From Trebonia sp963737285 (GTDB lineage Bacteria > Actinomycetota > Actinomycetes > Streptosporangiales > Streptosporangiaceae): DNA of 64,000 nt. The translations under genes and the position numbers were made by a program. The notes under the pieces are model-generated. The model searched no databases, was not told the origin of the DNA, and saw nothing but the letters and a program-made list of their open reading frames with translations. Positions 51,693-60,161 of this stretch are shown in pieces. Every line of letters starts with the position of its first letter. Position 1 is the first letter of the stretch. The DNA lies in the NCBI GenBank assembly GCA_963737285.1, contig CAVTRT010000003.1:3472001-3536000 (forward strand), written 5' to 3'.

Positions 51693-52259
51693 TCCGGGTA
51701 AACAGGCGGGCTGCCCGGGGACCCGCGTCAGCGGGGCTCAACGCCCCTGGAAGTCTGACCGGCGTGCTCGAGGCAACAAGAAGCGACCCTCAGGTCAGGT
51801 CCCGGCGCCAGGCTTATGTACGGGCTGCTATCCCACAGGCATCCTGCGTCACGGGCAGCCCGCACCCACTATCCCGCCCCCGCCACGCCTCCCGCAGCCA
51901 CACCAGCCACAACGCGGCAGCAGCCCCGGCCCCAGCGCGGCAGCAGCCCCGGCCACCCCGGCAACCCGCCACGCCCGGGCCCGCACCCGCCCCAGCGCGG
52001 CAGCAGCCCCGGCCCCAGCGCGGCAGCGGCCCCCGGCCGGCGGACCACCCGCACCAGCCCCGCCACGACAGCCCCAGCGCGGCAGCAGCCCCGGCCACCC
52101 CGCAACCCGCACCAGCCCTAATTACCCCGTCCAGGCGACCGGCCCCGGCCGAACAAGGCTTATGTCAGAAAACGTACCCCAATATGCCCGTTATGCACCG
52201 GTTAGTCCGCCTGATCTGGGGGCAAATTCTGACATATGTCGGCCGTTGCCATAATTGGG
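51693..52259. repeat. Gene-free region with GC-rich interspersed repeats
   Basis: No convincing gene is present in these 567 bases. From about 51883 to 52110 the unit GCGCGGCAGCAGCCCCGGCC or a close variant appears about five times, with CCACCCCGGCAACCCGC and CACCAGCC filler. All frames are open over parts of it but encode only Pro/Ala/Arg-rich low complexity. A lone inverted repeat lies at 52161-52236, and the rest holds no signal I can name. Confidence 0.75.
52161..52236. repeat. 10-bp inverted repeat 56 bases apart
   Basis: TATGTCAGAA (52161-52170) and its exact complement (52227-52236) enclose a relatively AT-rich spacer. It lies between the GC-rich repeats and the DUF302 gene. It may be the ends of a tiny element or a binding site. 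Confidence 0.5.
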
Positions 52260-52658
52260 CTAGGCTCCCGTTGCGATCGACACCAAGTTTTTCGCTCCGC
52301 TGCGCATCGCCTGCACGGCGCAGGCACTGTCAGCACCGAGCCCATGACGCTCCGCAAGCCAGGGGGCGTCGTTCCAGGTAAGCCAGACTTGGCCGTACTC
52401 GTCCTGCCAGGCGAGTGCCTTGAACGGCAGGTCGATGCCCGCTAGCTGGCTTTCCTGCATGAGCGGCGTGCCGCCTCTTGGGTGGCCGAAGATCAGTAGC
52501 TCGGTGGGACGCAGGTCCAGGCCAGCGTCGTGCGCCCCTTTCTGGTGATCGATGCGGGCGAACACCAGCAGGCCTGCCGCGGTCGCCGCGGCCGCGAGAC
52601 GATCTATCGTCTCGGAAACGGGAAACCGGCTCTCCGCCGTGATCAGGCCGTCTCTCAC
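52260..52658 (-). CDS. DUF302 domain protein
   Basis: The 132-residue protein matches DUF302: VSETIDRLAAAATAAGLLVFARIDHQKGAHDAGLDLRPTELLIFGHPRGGTPLMQ, then LPFKALAWQDEYGQVWLTWNDAPWLAERHGL. The family is widespread with no firmly established biochemical role; some members are linked to detoxification or metal contexts. No signal peptide is seen, so the protein is probably cytosolic. GTG 52658 is strongly supported by TAGGAGG 5 bases upstream. Confidence 0.87.
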   Translation of the reverse strand: MRDGLITAESRFPVSETIDRLAAAATAAGLLVFARIDHQKGAHDAGLDLRPTELLIFGHPRGGTPLMQESQLAGIDLPFKALAWQDEYGQVWLTWNDAPWLAERHGLGADSACAVQAMRSGAKNLVSIATGA

Positions 52659-53111
52659 CTACGCCTCCTACCGGACAACAGGCTGCTGAAACGGTGGCCC
52701 GGCTATGCTACCTCGTCCTGCCAGGCCTAGCCGTGGCATCAGTCAGGCGAATAGGTAACCGGAGCGGCATTGACGCTATGCGGGTCGCGCTCTACAGTCG
52801 ATTCTATGACCTGAATCATATCTCATATTCAGGAGCGGACATGGACGTCCGGCAGTTGACAGGCTTTGGGTGCTCTCCCCGATCCCGCGGCGCGCCAAGG
52901 GCGCGTCGCGGCGGTCCCAGCGCCAGCACGGGCATGGGACGGTGTCAAGAGCGAAGTCCTACAGGATTGCGCCTGCGCGCGTACGCCGACGTGTGTGCTT
53001 TTCACACGCCGAACCGGTTAACAGCGGGTTTCTTCAACATTTACCGATCCGTCAAAGCGGTCGTACGTTAACGCCGGGACCAACGGTCCTCTCGTGCAAG
53101 GAGGTACGAAG
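52659..53111. other. Gene-free 453-base region before the esterase
   Basis: No gene is supported. CCTGAAT and ATTCAGG at 52810-52833 form a 7-bp inverted repeat around a 10-base AT-rich centre, a possible operator. GGACC-AAC-GGTCC at 53077-53089 is a small hairpin just before the AGGAGG (53099-53104) of the esterase gene. Otherwise nothing is recognised. Confidence 0.5.
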
Positions 53112-54470
53112 ATGACTTCGCTCGATCCACTCATCAGACAACGGCGCAGGCCCGGCTTCCTGGTGCTGGTGATTGTCGCCGCGGCGGCCCTGACCGCGGC
53201 GCTGTTCACCGCGGTCATCGCACCCCACTCGGCCAAGGCCCAGGCCACGCTGGAGCAGGTGACCAGCTTCGGGTCAAATCCGGGCAACCTGGAAATGTAC
53301 AGCTACGTGCCGACTGGGCTGCCATCCGGCGCGCCGCTGGTCGTCGCGCTGCACGGCTGCACACAGAGCGCCTCGGACTACTACGACAACTCGGGCTGGC
53401 CGAAGTACGCCGACCTGTGGGACTTCGCGATCGTGTTCCCGCAGCAGCAGTCGTCGAACAACGCGGAAGACTGCTTCGACTGGTACACCCCGTCGGACTA
53501 CGACCGCGGCGACGGCGAGGCGGAGTCGATCATCCAGATGGTCCAGTACGCCGAGGCCACCTACGGCGTGAAGCCAAAGCAGGTCTACATCACCGGCCTG
53601 TCCGCGGGCGGGGCGATGACGGACGACATGCTCGCCTCTTATCCTGACGTGTTCGCCGGAGGCGCCATCGACTCCGGCATACCGGCGTACTGCGCGACCA
53701 GCCTGACTACCGGCGAGGAATGCGAGTACGAAAACCAGAACATGACGCCCGCGCAGTGGGGCTCCCTCATCAAGAGCGGCGACTCTGGCTATAGCGGGCC
53801 CTGGCCACGGGTGGCGATCTGGCAGGGCACCTCCGATACCACGGTGGCTCCGGTCAACGCGACCGAAGAGATGGACGGGTGGACGGACGCGTGGGGCATC
53901 AGCCAGACGCCGTCCAGCACCGCGAGCCTGACCGGCGGCACCACCGAGGATGTCTACGACGGCCCCAGCGGCAACCCGGCGGTGGAGTACTACTCGATCT
54001 CGGGGATGACCCACGGACTCGCCGTCCAGCCCGGCAGTGACACCGACGAGTGCGGCACCACCGGGACCTACTACCTCAACTACATCTGCTCCAGCTACTA
54101 CACGGCGGTGTTCTGGGGGCTCAACAACAGCTCGACGAGCTCGCCATCCCCATCACCGTCAACATCTTCACCGACCTCGACCCCGTCCCCCACGCCGACG
54201 CCGACTCCCACGCCGACCGCGACAGACCTTGGTTGCTGGTCGACAAACAACTATGAGCAGACCGTCGCCGGGCGAGCGCATGAGAGCCTCGGATACGACT
54301 ACGCCGATGGCTCGAACGAGGACATGGGCCTCGATAACACCTATCAGGTCACCGCACTCGAGGAGACAAGTCCTGGTTACTACGTGATCGTCAGCAGCTG
54401 TCCGTCACAGGCAGCCGCGGCACGTGCCATCCGGCCCGCCCGCTGCCGATGCGGGCGGGCCGTCCGGTAG
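53112..54470 (+). CDS. Secreted polyhydroxyalkanoate depolymerase-like esterase
   Basis: The 452-residue protein has an N-terminal signal segment (VLVIVAAAALTAALFTAVIA). An alpha/beta-hydrolase domain of the PHB-depolymerase/feruloyl-esterase group follows, with PLVVALHGCTQSASDYYDNSGW and the lipase box GLSAGG with Ser164; Asp probably lies in QGTSDTTV and His in SGMTHGL. A Ser/Thr/Pro linker (about 345-380) leads to a C-terminal module starting GCWSTNNYEQTVAGRAHESLG. This resembles the short repeat found at the end of other actinobacterial depolymerases. It should act outside the cell on polyesters or cell-wall esters. AGGAGG lies 7 bases upstream of ATG 53112. Confidence 0.9.
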   Translation: MTSLDPLIRQRRRPGFLVLVIVAAAALTAALFTAVIAPHSAKAQATLEQVTSFGSNPGNLEMYSYVPTGLPSGAPLVVALHGCTQSASDYYDNSGWPKYADLWDFAIVFPQQQSSNNAEDCFDWYTPSDYDRGDGEAESIIQMVQYAEATYGVKPKQVYITGLSAGGAMTDDMLASYPDVFAGGAIDSGIPAYCATSLTTGEECEYENQNMTPAQWGSLIKSGDSGYSGPWPRVAIWQGTSDTTVAPVNATEEMDGWTDAWGISQTPSSTASLTGGTTEDVYDGPSGNPAVEYYSISGMTHGLAVQPGSDTDECGTTGTYYLNYICSSYYTAVFWGLNNSSTSSPSPSPSTSSPTSTPSPTPTPTPTPTATDLGCWSTNNYEQTVAGRAHESLGYDYADGSNEDMGLDNTYQVTALEETSPGYYVIVSSCPSQAAAARAIRPARCRCGRAVR

Positions 54471-54515
54471 CCGACCCGGGTGGAAAGGTGCAGATGAGAG
54501 CTAACAACGCCGCCG

Positions 54516-55382
54516 ATGCGCGCATGGATCCCGCCGGAGCTGAGACGCGCGATCGCCAGTGCCCGCACCGCCCGTCGCGCCGTGTGCGCGAATACCTTCT
54601 GGGCGGTTCCCGCGACTGCCGGCTCCGAGCACCGGGTGCGCGGGGACCTGCTCACCGACCTGCTTAGCGCACCGCTTCGGGACGCGGAGTCGCTCCGGGC
54701 GCGCGGCTTGCGGCTCGGCACCGATCTGGACAAGCCGCACCTGGTGATCGTCGTCCATGCCGAGGCCGAGTTGCGATCCAGGCTCCGGCCAGCCGCGGCT
54801 CATCTCGCCGCTACGCGTCATGGCCTCGCCGCCGACCACGAGGGATGGACGGTGCTGCTACTGCCGGGGACCGATCCTTGCGCGGCGGCACCGGCCGTGG
54901 CCGCCGCGCTCGGCCCTGCGATGGAGGGACGGGTCACCGTTGGCGCCGCCGGGCCGGGCAGTTGCCCGGCCGCCATCGCTGGCGCGTACTCGCAGGCGCG
55001 CCGGTGCGTCGAGGCGCTTGTGGCGCTCGGCAGGCGGGGTGAGGCCGCCACGCTCGGCGATCTCGGGTTCCTCGGCATGCTGCTGTCGGATCGGAAGGAT
55101 GTTCCAGGGTTCATCCGGTCCGCGATCGGCTGCCTGCTCGACTACGACGCGCGCAAGGGCACCGACCTAGTCCGCACCGTGGAGGCCTACTTCTGCGCCG
55201 GCGGTAACGTCACCAAGACAAAGGACGCCCTGCACGTGCACGTGAATACCGTCACGCAGCGGCTGGAGCGCATCACCCACCTGCCCGGTGACGACTGGCA
55301 ACTGGGCGAACGGGCGCTGGAGATCCGCGTCGCCGTGCGCCTGCACCGGCTCGGCACCGAAAGCTGGGCCGGCCCAAGTTAG
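54516..55382 (+). CDS. PucR-type helix-turn-helix regulator, possibly lacking its N-terminal domain
   Basis: The 288-residue frame contains a CdaR/GGDEF-like middle (EHRVRGDLLTDLLSAPLRDAESLRARGLRLGTDLDKPHLVIVV) and the C-terminal PucR HTH (LLDYDARKGTDLVRTVEAYFCAGGNVTKTKDALHVHVNTVTQRLERI). Many relatives have a GAF domain in front of this; here only 30 residues precede it. ATG 54516 has no ribosome site, while ATG 54494 with GGAAAGG lies in another frame, so an indel near 54500-54600 is possible. It follows the esterase after 45 bases and may regulate it. Confidence 0.78.
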   Translation: MRAWIPPELRRAIASARTARRAVCANTFWAVPATAGSEHRVRGDLLTDLLSAPLRDAESLRARGLRLGTDLDKPHLVIVVHAEAELRSRLRPAAAHLAATRHGLAADHEGWTVLLLPGTDPCAAAPAVAAALGPAMEGRVTVGAAGPGSCPAAIAGAYSQARRCVEALVALGRRGEAATLGDLGFLGMLLSDRKDVPGFIRSAIGCLLDYDARKGTDLVRTVEAYFCAGGNVTKTKDALHVHVNTVTQRLERITHLPGDDWQLGERALEIRVAVRLHRLGTESWAGPS

Positions 55383-55410
55383 TCCGCTGCCGCAGGTCGC
55401 CACTTGGCAC

Positions 55411-56859
55411 TCAGTTCGTGACCGCGCTGATCGCGGCGGCGAGCTCGGCTGGGACGTCGTCCACCAGCAGGTGACCCCCGTCGCGGACGACGTCGCGGCC
55501 GGAGGCGACCACGTGGCGGATATCGGCGGCGGTGCCGACTGCGAAAACTGCCGCGAGCGGGTCGACGCCGCTTGCTACCGCGAGCCGCGGGCTGTCGAGT
55601 GCCACGGTGACCAGGTCGGCGTAGGCACCGGGGCTGATCTCCCCCGCGTCCGGCCAGCCCAGGCACGTATGACCCGACAGCGTGGCCGCGTGGGCCAGGT
55701 CGGCAGCCGGGAAGTGACCGCGCCGCCGGGACACCAGCCGCTGCGACAGTTCCATCCAGCGTGCCTCGGCTAGCAGGTCGATGGCGCTGTGGCCATCGGT
55801 TCCCAGCACGAGCGCGCACCCTGCCGCCGCCAGTGCGGGGGCTGGGCCTACCCCGTCCGCGAGGTCGGCCTCGGTCAGCGGGCACATGCACACGGTGGTC
55901 TGGGAGTCCCCGAGCAACCCGACGTCACTGGCCGACAGGTGCGTCGCGTGCACCATCGTGGAGCGGGGGCCGAGCACCCCAGCTTCTTCCAGGACCTGCG
56001 CGGGCGTCGCGCCGAAGGCGGCCGCAGTCTCGTCGTTCTCCAGCGGCTGCTCGGACAGGTGGACGTGGACCGGGGCCCCATGATGGTGGGACCAGGCCAT
56101 GACAACGGGCATCTGGTCCGGCGGCACCGCCCGCACCGAGTGGATGGCGGCGCCGATCCGCGCGTGGGAGCCGAGCATGCCAAGCTCGTCGCAGTTGAAG
56201 TCCGCCATCCGGGCGGCCCATGCCGCCGCCGTCGTGTCGCTGAACCGCTGCTGCACTCCGGATAGCGGCCGCGGGGTACCGCCCGGGTCAAAGCCGCCCG
56301 CGAGGTAGCAGGCGTCGAGCAGCGTGATCCGGATGCCCGCGGCGCAGGCGGCCTCAGTGAGGCGGAGGCCGATCTCGTTCGGGGTGGTATAGGGAGTTCC
56401 ATCGGGGTTGTGATGAAGGTAGTGGAACTCGCCAACGCAGGTGATCCCGGCCAGTGCCATCTCCGCGAAGGTGGCGCGGGCGAGGGCGTAGTAGCTGTCA
56501 GGGTCCAGGCGGGCCGCGACGGCGTACATCTGCTCTCGCCACGCCCAGAACGTGCTGGCGCCTCCAGGCACCCGGCCCGATGCTCCCCCCGCCGTGGCGC
56601 GCAGCGCGCGGTGGAACGCGTGCGAGTGGGCGTTGGCGAGGCCCGGCAAGGTCAGCCCGGCCAGCCGGGTCGTGCCAGCTGGCACCCGCGCGAGCGGGAC
56701 GCCCGGCGTGACGGCGGTGAACCGCTCGCCCGACGCCTCGATCAGCACGTCGCGGGCCACATCCGGTCCGCGCCCGAACCATGCGAGCTCCGCGTGCCAG
56801 CGGCGGGCGGGTGCCTTAGCCACCGCCTCGGGCCGGCCGCGATCGGCGGGAACCGTCAT
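55411..56859 (-). CDS. hutF: N-formimidoyl-L-glutamate deiminase
   Basis: The 482-residue amidohydrolase removes ammonia from N-formimino-L-glutamate in histidine breakdown. GLTLPGLANAHSHAFHRALR carries the metal HxH, and TCVGEFHYLHHNPDGTPY, HVHLSEQPLENDETAAAFG, VHATHLSASDVGLLG and LGTDGHSAIDLLAEARWMEL are HutF signatures. It overlaps hutU by four bases (ATGA) and is the second gene of a hutU-hutF unit. HutF implies the formylglutamate branch; the next enzyme (HutG) and histidase (HutH) are not in the window. Confidence 0.95.
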   Translation of the reverse strand: MTVPADRGRPEAVAKAPARRWHAELAWFGRGPDVARDVLIEASGERFTAVTPGVPLARVPAGTTRLAGLTLPGLANAHSHAFHRALRATAGGASGRVPGGASTFWAWREQMYAVAARLDPDSYYALARATFAEMALAGITCVGEFHYLHHNPDGTPYTTPNEIGLRLTEAACAAGIRITLLDACYLAGGFDPGGTPRPLSGVQQRFSDTTAAAWAARMADFNCDELGMLGSHARIGAAIHSVRAVPPDQMPVVMAWSHHHGAPVHVHLSEQPLENDETAAAFGATPAQVLEEAGVLGPRSTMVHATHLSASDVGLLGDSQTTVCMCPLTEADLADGVGPAPALAAAGCALVLGTDGHSAIDLLAEARWMELSQRLVSRRRGHFPAADLAHAATLSGHTCLGWPDAGEISPGAYADLVTVALDSPRLAVASGVDPLAAVFAVGTAADIRHVVASGRDVVRDGGHLLVDDVPAELAAAISAVTN

Positions 56860-58523
56860 CGTCTCGGCTCGACTTCAACGGTCAGGCCGTTTGCCCGCGC
56901 GACGCGACGGGCAGTGTCATACCCGGCGTCGGCATGCCGGATGACGCCCGTCCCCGGGTCGTTGGTCAGCACCCGCTCCAGCTTGGCCGCCGCCAGGTCC
57001 GTTCCGTCGGCGACGCAGACCTGGCCCGCGTGGATGGACCGGCCGATGCCGACGCCGCCACCGTGGTGGATCGACACCCATGACGCCCCGGACGCGGTGT
57101 TGACCAGTGCGTTCAGCAGTGGCCAGTCGGCGATCGCGTCCGAGCCGTCGGCCATTGCCTCGGTCTCCCGGTACGGCGAGGCGACCGACCCGGTGTCCAG
57201 GTGATCGCGGCCGACCACGATGGGCGCGGCCACCTGTTCACGGGCGACCATCTCGTTGAACCGCAGGCCCGCCAGGTGCCGCTCGCCGTAGCCGAGCCAG
57301 CAGATCCGCGCTGGCAGCCCCTGGAACTTGACCTTCTCCCCCGCCATCCGCAGCCACCTGGCCAGCGGCTCGTTATCAGGGAACAGGGCGCTGACGGCCC
57401 GGTCCGTCGCCGCGATGTCCGCCGGGTCGCCGGAAAGCGCGGCCCACCGGAACGGGCCCTTGCCCTCGCAGAACAGCGGCCGGATGTAGGCGGGCACGAA
57501 CCCGGGAAAGGCGAATGCCCGCTCGTACCCGGCCAGCTCCGCCTCGCCCCGGATCGAGTTGCCGTAGTCAAAGACCTCGGCCCCGCGGTCCAGGAAGCCG
57601 ACCATCGCCGCGACGTGCGCCGCCATCGACTCCCGGGCCCGCGCGGTAAACCCCGCCGGGTCCTGCGCGCGCAGCGCCGCCATGTCCTCGAACGCGACCC
57701 CGCTCGGCAGGTACGCCAGCGGGTCGTGCGCTGACGTCTGGTCGGTGACGATGTCGATGGGCGCGTCCAGCGCAAGCAGCCGGGGCAGGACGTCCGCCGC
57801 GTTCCCTACAAGGCCTATCGAAAGGGGCCGCCTTGTGTCTCGCGCCGCCACCGCCGCGCGGACCGCGTCATCGGTGTCAGACGCCTGCTCGTCGAGATAC
57901 CCCTGCTCGATCCGCCGGGCCACCCGCGAGGGGTCGCAGTCCACGCAGATCACCACGCCGCCGTTCATGGTGACGGCCAGCGGCTGCGCGCCACCCATGC
58001 CGCCAAGCCCCGCGGTCGCCGTGATCGTGCCTGCCAGCGACCCGCCGTACCGCTTCGCCGCGATCGCGGCGAAGGTCTCATAAGTGCCCTGCAGGATGCC
58101 CTGAGTCCCGATGTAAATCCACGAGCCGGCTGTCATCTGCCCGTACATGGTCAGGCCAAGCTGCTCAAGGCGGCGGAACTCATCCCAGGTCGCCCACTGC
58201 GGTACCAGGTTGGAGTTCGCGATCAGTACCCGCGGTGCCCACTCATGCGTCCGCAGCACGCCAACCGGCTTGCCGGACTGGACGAGCAGGGTTTCGTCCG
58301 CGCCAAGCTCACGCAGCGCAGCGACAATGGCGTCGAACGCCTGCCAGCTGCGCGCGGCGCGGCCGGAGCCGCCGTAGACGATGAGCTGGTCCGGGTGCTC
58401 GGCGACCTGGGGGTCGAGGTTGTTCATGAGCATCCGCATGGCGGCCTCCTGCGGCCACCCCTTGCACGTCAGCGCAGCGCCGCGAGGGGCGCGAATCACA
58501 CGGCCTGTCACACTCCCCATCAT
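56856..58523 (-). CDS. hutU: Urocanate hydratase
   Basis: The 555-residue protein converts urocanate to imidazolonepropionate with tightly bound NAD. CKGWPQEAAMRMLMNNLDP, VYGGSGRAARSWQAFD, GTITATAGLGGMGGAQPLAVTMNGGV (NAD loop), DQTSAHDPLAYLPSG, FCEGKGPFRWAALSGDP and SVASPYRETEAMADGSDAIADWP are diagnostic. ATG 58523 follows CGGGGGAG at the right spacing. It heads the hut unit. The divergent flavin reductase starts 69 bases away. No imidazolonepropionase gene is adjacent. Confidence 0.97.
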   Translation of the reverse strand: MMGSVTGRVIRAPRGAALTCKGWPQEAAMRMLMNNLDPQVAEHPDQLIVYGGSGRAARSWQAFDAIVAALRELGADETLLVQSGKPVGVLRTHEWAPRVLIANSNLVPQWATWDEFRRLEQLGLTMYGQMTAGSWIYIGTQGILQGTYETFAAIAAKRYGGSLAGTITATAGLGGMGGAQPLAVTMNGGVVICVDCDPSRVARRIEQGYLDEQASDTDDAVRAAVAARDTRRPLSIGLVGNAADVLPRLLALDAPIDIVTDQTSAHDPLAYLPSGVAFEDMAALRAQDPAGFTARARESMAAHVAAMVGFLDRGAEVFDYGNSIRGEAELAGYERAFAFPGFVPAYIRPLFCEGKGPFRWAALSGDPADIAATDRAVSALFPDNEPLARWLRMAGEKVKFQGLPARICWLGYGERHLAGLRFNEMVAREQVAAPIVVGRDHLDTGSVASPYRETEAMADGSDAIADWPLLNALVNTASGASWVSIHHGGGVGIGRSIHAGQVCVADGTDLAAAKLERVLTNDPGTGVIRHADAGYDTARRVARANGLTVEVEPRR

Positions 58524-58579
58524 CGCTCCCCCGCCCTCACTGCGACACCCCGGCTCGCTCCGGCGTGTCGCGGCTCGGC

Positions 58580-58585
58580 TAGCCT
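58580..58585 (+). promoter_or_regulatory. -10 element of the flavin reductase gene
   Basis: TAGCCT ends 7 bases before GTG 58593, the leaderless arrangement seen at four other genes in this window. Confidence 0.45.
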
Positions 58586-58592
58586 CGTTGGG

Positions 58593-59147
58593 GTGACCGA
58601 CTTCACGCCCGTCCCCATCCCCGAGTCCTTCCCGATGCCGAAGTACGCCTCCCCCGGCGACCTGGCCGACGCCCTGTCCGGATGGGCATCCGGAGTCACG
58701 CTGGTCACGCTTGCCGATGACCGGGACGACATCGGGACGACGGTATCCGCCTTCTGCCCGGTGTCGCTTGACCCGCCTATGGTGCTCGTCTCGCTGATGT
58801 CGCAGTCCTACCCGGCGGAGGTGCTGAGCCGCCCGTCGCTGCCGGCCGCCCGGTTCGCCGTCACGCTACTGTCGGCCAGCCAGCGAGTGCTGGCTGGCCA
58901 GTTCGCTACCTCCGGCCGGCCGTCCGCCCGGCTGATCCTGGAGGGCGTCGAGCATGTTCGCGGCACGGACTCGGGAGCGCTCATCCCGCTCGGCGGCCTC
59001 GCGGCGCTCGAGTGCTCGGTCGCCCGCCGCGTGCCCGCGGGCGACCACCTCCTGGTGATCTCAAACGTCAGCGGCGTCGCCTACGTCGCGGAGTCAGGCG
59101 ACCCCTTGATCCGGTTTAGCAACCGATACCCGATATTTCCCAATTAG
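58593..59147 (+). CDS. Flavin reductase-like domain protein
   Basis: The 184-residue protein is of the HpaC/DIM6 flavin-reductase group: DLADALSGWASGVTLVTLADDRDDIGTTVSAFCPVSLDPPMVLVSL, FAVTLLSASQRVLAGQFA and a C-terminal HLLVISNVSGVAYVAESGDPLIRFSNRY. Members reduce FMN or FAD with NAD(P)H for a partner monooxygenase, or bind flavin for other uses; no monooxygenase gene is next to it. GTG 58593 begins the family N-terminus (VTDFTPVPIPESFPMPKY). A longer open frame from 58245 only overlaps hutU antisense. Confidence 0.88.
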   Translation: MTDFTPVPIPESFPMPKYASPGDLADALSGWASGVTLVTLADDRDDIGTTVSAFCPVSLDPPMVLVSLMSQSYPAEVLSRPSLPAARFAVTLLSASQRVLAGQFATSGRPSARLILEGVEHVRGTDSGALIPLGGLAALECSVARRVPAGDHLLVISNVSGVAYVAESGDPLIRFSNRYPIFPN

Positions 59148-59218
59148 CACTTTCGCCCAGTTGCAGAACTTCAGGTCTTCCCTCTAGTTCCCATCGTCAC
59201 GGGGTATGCCCCTAGGCG

Positions 59219-60067
59219 ATGACGGCACTCGTAACGGCGCTGCTGGCCGCGATCTTGTACGGCATTAGCGCGGCCGTCGAGCAGCACCAGGCGGCCGAGG
59301 CGCCTGGCAGTTCCGCCGGGCGGCCCCGGCTGCTGCTGCTTTTGGCCAGGCAGCCGCTGTGGCTGGCTGGCCTCGCCGCTCAGTGCGCGGGCTTCGTCCT
59401 GCAGGCGGTCGCCCTCAGGTTCGGTGCCCTGGCGGTCGTGCAGATGCTAGTTGCGACGAGCCTCATCGTCTCGGTGATCGTCGTCCGGATCTGGTCGCGG
59501 CGCAAGCTGGGCCTGCCCGCCTGGGCTGCGGCCGCCACCGTCGTAGTGGGCGTCGCGGCGTTCCTGGTGCTGACCACGCCGCCCGCTCACGAGCACGTGC
59601 GCGGCCGTGGCCTGCACCAGGCAGTAGCCGCGGCCCTGACCCTGGGGATCGTCACGGTGGCGGTCACCGTCGCGGGACTGCGGGCCTCCGGTACTCATCG
59701 CGCCGGGCTGCTCGCGGCGGCGGTGGGACTGATCGATACGGTCATGGCGGTCGTGACGATGGCATTCACCCACGTCGCCAGCCAGGGCCCGGTCGCGATC
59801 ACGACGTCGTGGTCGGTCTACGCGCTGGTCATCTGTGGGCTGAGCAGCCTCCTGATAACCCAGACCGCCTACCAGGCGGGCCACCCGCTGATCACGCTCC
59901 CGGTGATTTCTGCCGTCACGCCCGCGGTGAGCGTGGCCGTCGGCTTCGGCCTCCTCGGCGAGAGCTTCCGCCTGGGCGCCGCCAACGTGGCGGGAGCGGT
60001 CCTCGCGGTCCTCGGCACGAGCATCGCCCTCGCCGTCCTTGCCCGGTCGGTACCGAGCCAGTCGTGA
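59219..60067 (+). CDS. DMT-superfamily membrane transporter
   Basis: The 282-residue protein has nine or ten helices with the internal two-fold pattern of the drug/metabolite transporter superfamily: LVTALLAAILYGISAAVEQHQA at the start, LAVVQMLVATSLIVSVIVVR at the end of the first half, and VISAVTPAVSVAVGFGLLGESFRLG in the second. Similar actinobacterial proteins are annotated as DMT or NIPA-like magnesium transporters; the substrate is not determined. The His-containing loop after helix four (PPAHEHVRGRGLHQ) is hydrophilic. A short hairpin GGGG-TATG-CCCC precedes the start. It lies 71 bases after the flavin reductase gene. Confidence 0.78.
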   Translation: MTALVTALLAAILYGISAAVEQHQAAEAPGSSAGRPRLLLLLARQPLWLAGLAAQCAGFVLQAVALRFGALAVVQMLVATSLIVSVIVVRIWSRRKLGLPAWAAAATVVVGVAAFLVLTTPPAHEHVRGRGLHQAVAAALTLGIVTVAVTVAGLRASGTHRAGLLAAAVGLIDTVMAVVTMAFTHVASQGPVAITTSWSVYALVICGLSSLLITQTAYQAGHPLITLPVISAVTPAVSVAVGFGLLGESFRLGAANVAGAVLAVLGTSIALAVLARSVPSQS

Positions 60068-60161
60068 CCATTGGTAATCGTTTAGTCGCTCTTCGATTCT
60101 AACCCGGCACGCGCGCGGGCTCGGCACTTTACAATGTCCTGACTGCTAGCTTGGCCTGACT

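Noticed and set aside
51717..51742. CRISPR-repeat-like hairpin GGGGACCCGCGTCAGCGGGG
   Set aside because: Only one copy is present, with no second repeat or spacer at CRISPR spacing and no cas genes in the window.
51689..52381. 230-residue plus-strand frame over the GC-rich repeats
   Set aside because: Low-complexity Pro/Ala/Arg sequence without a start signal, overlapping the DUF302 gene.
58245..58592. Upstream extension of the flavin reductase gene
   Set aside because: It is antisense to hutU and adds no recognisable sequence; GTG 58593 has a suitable -10.
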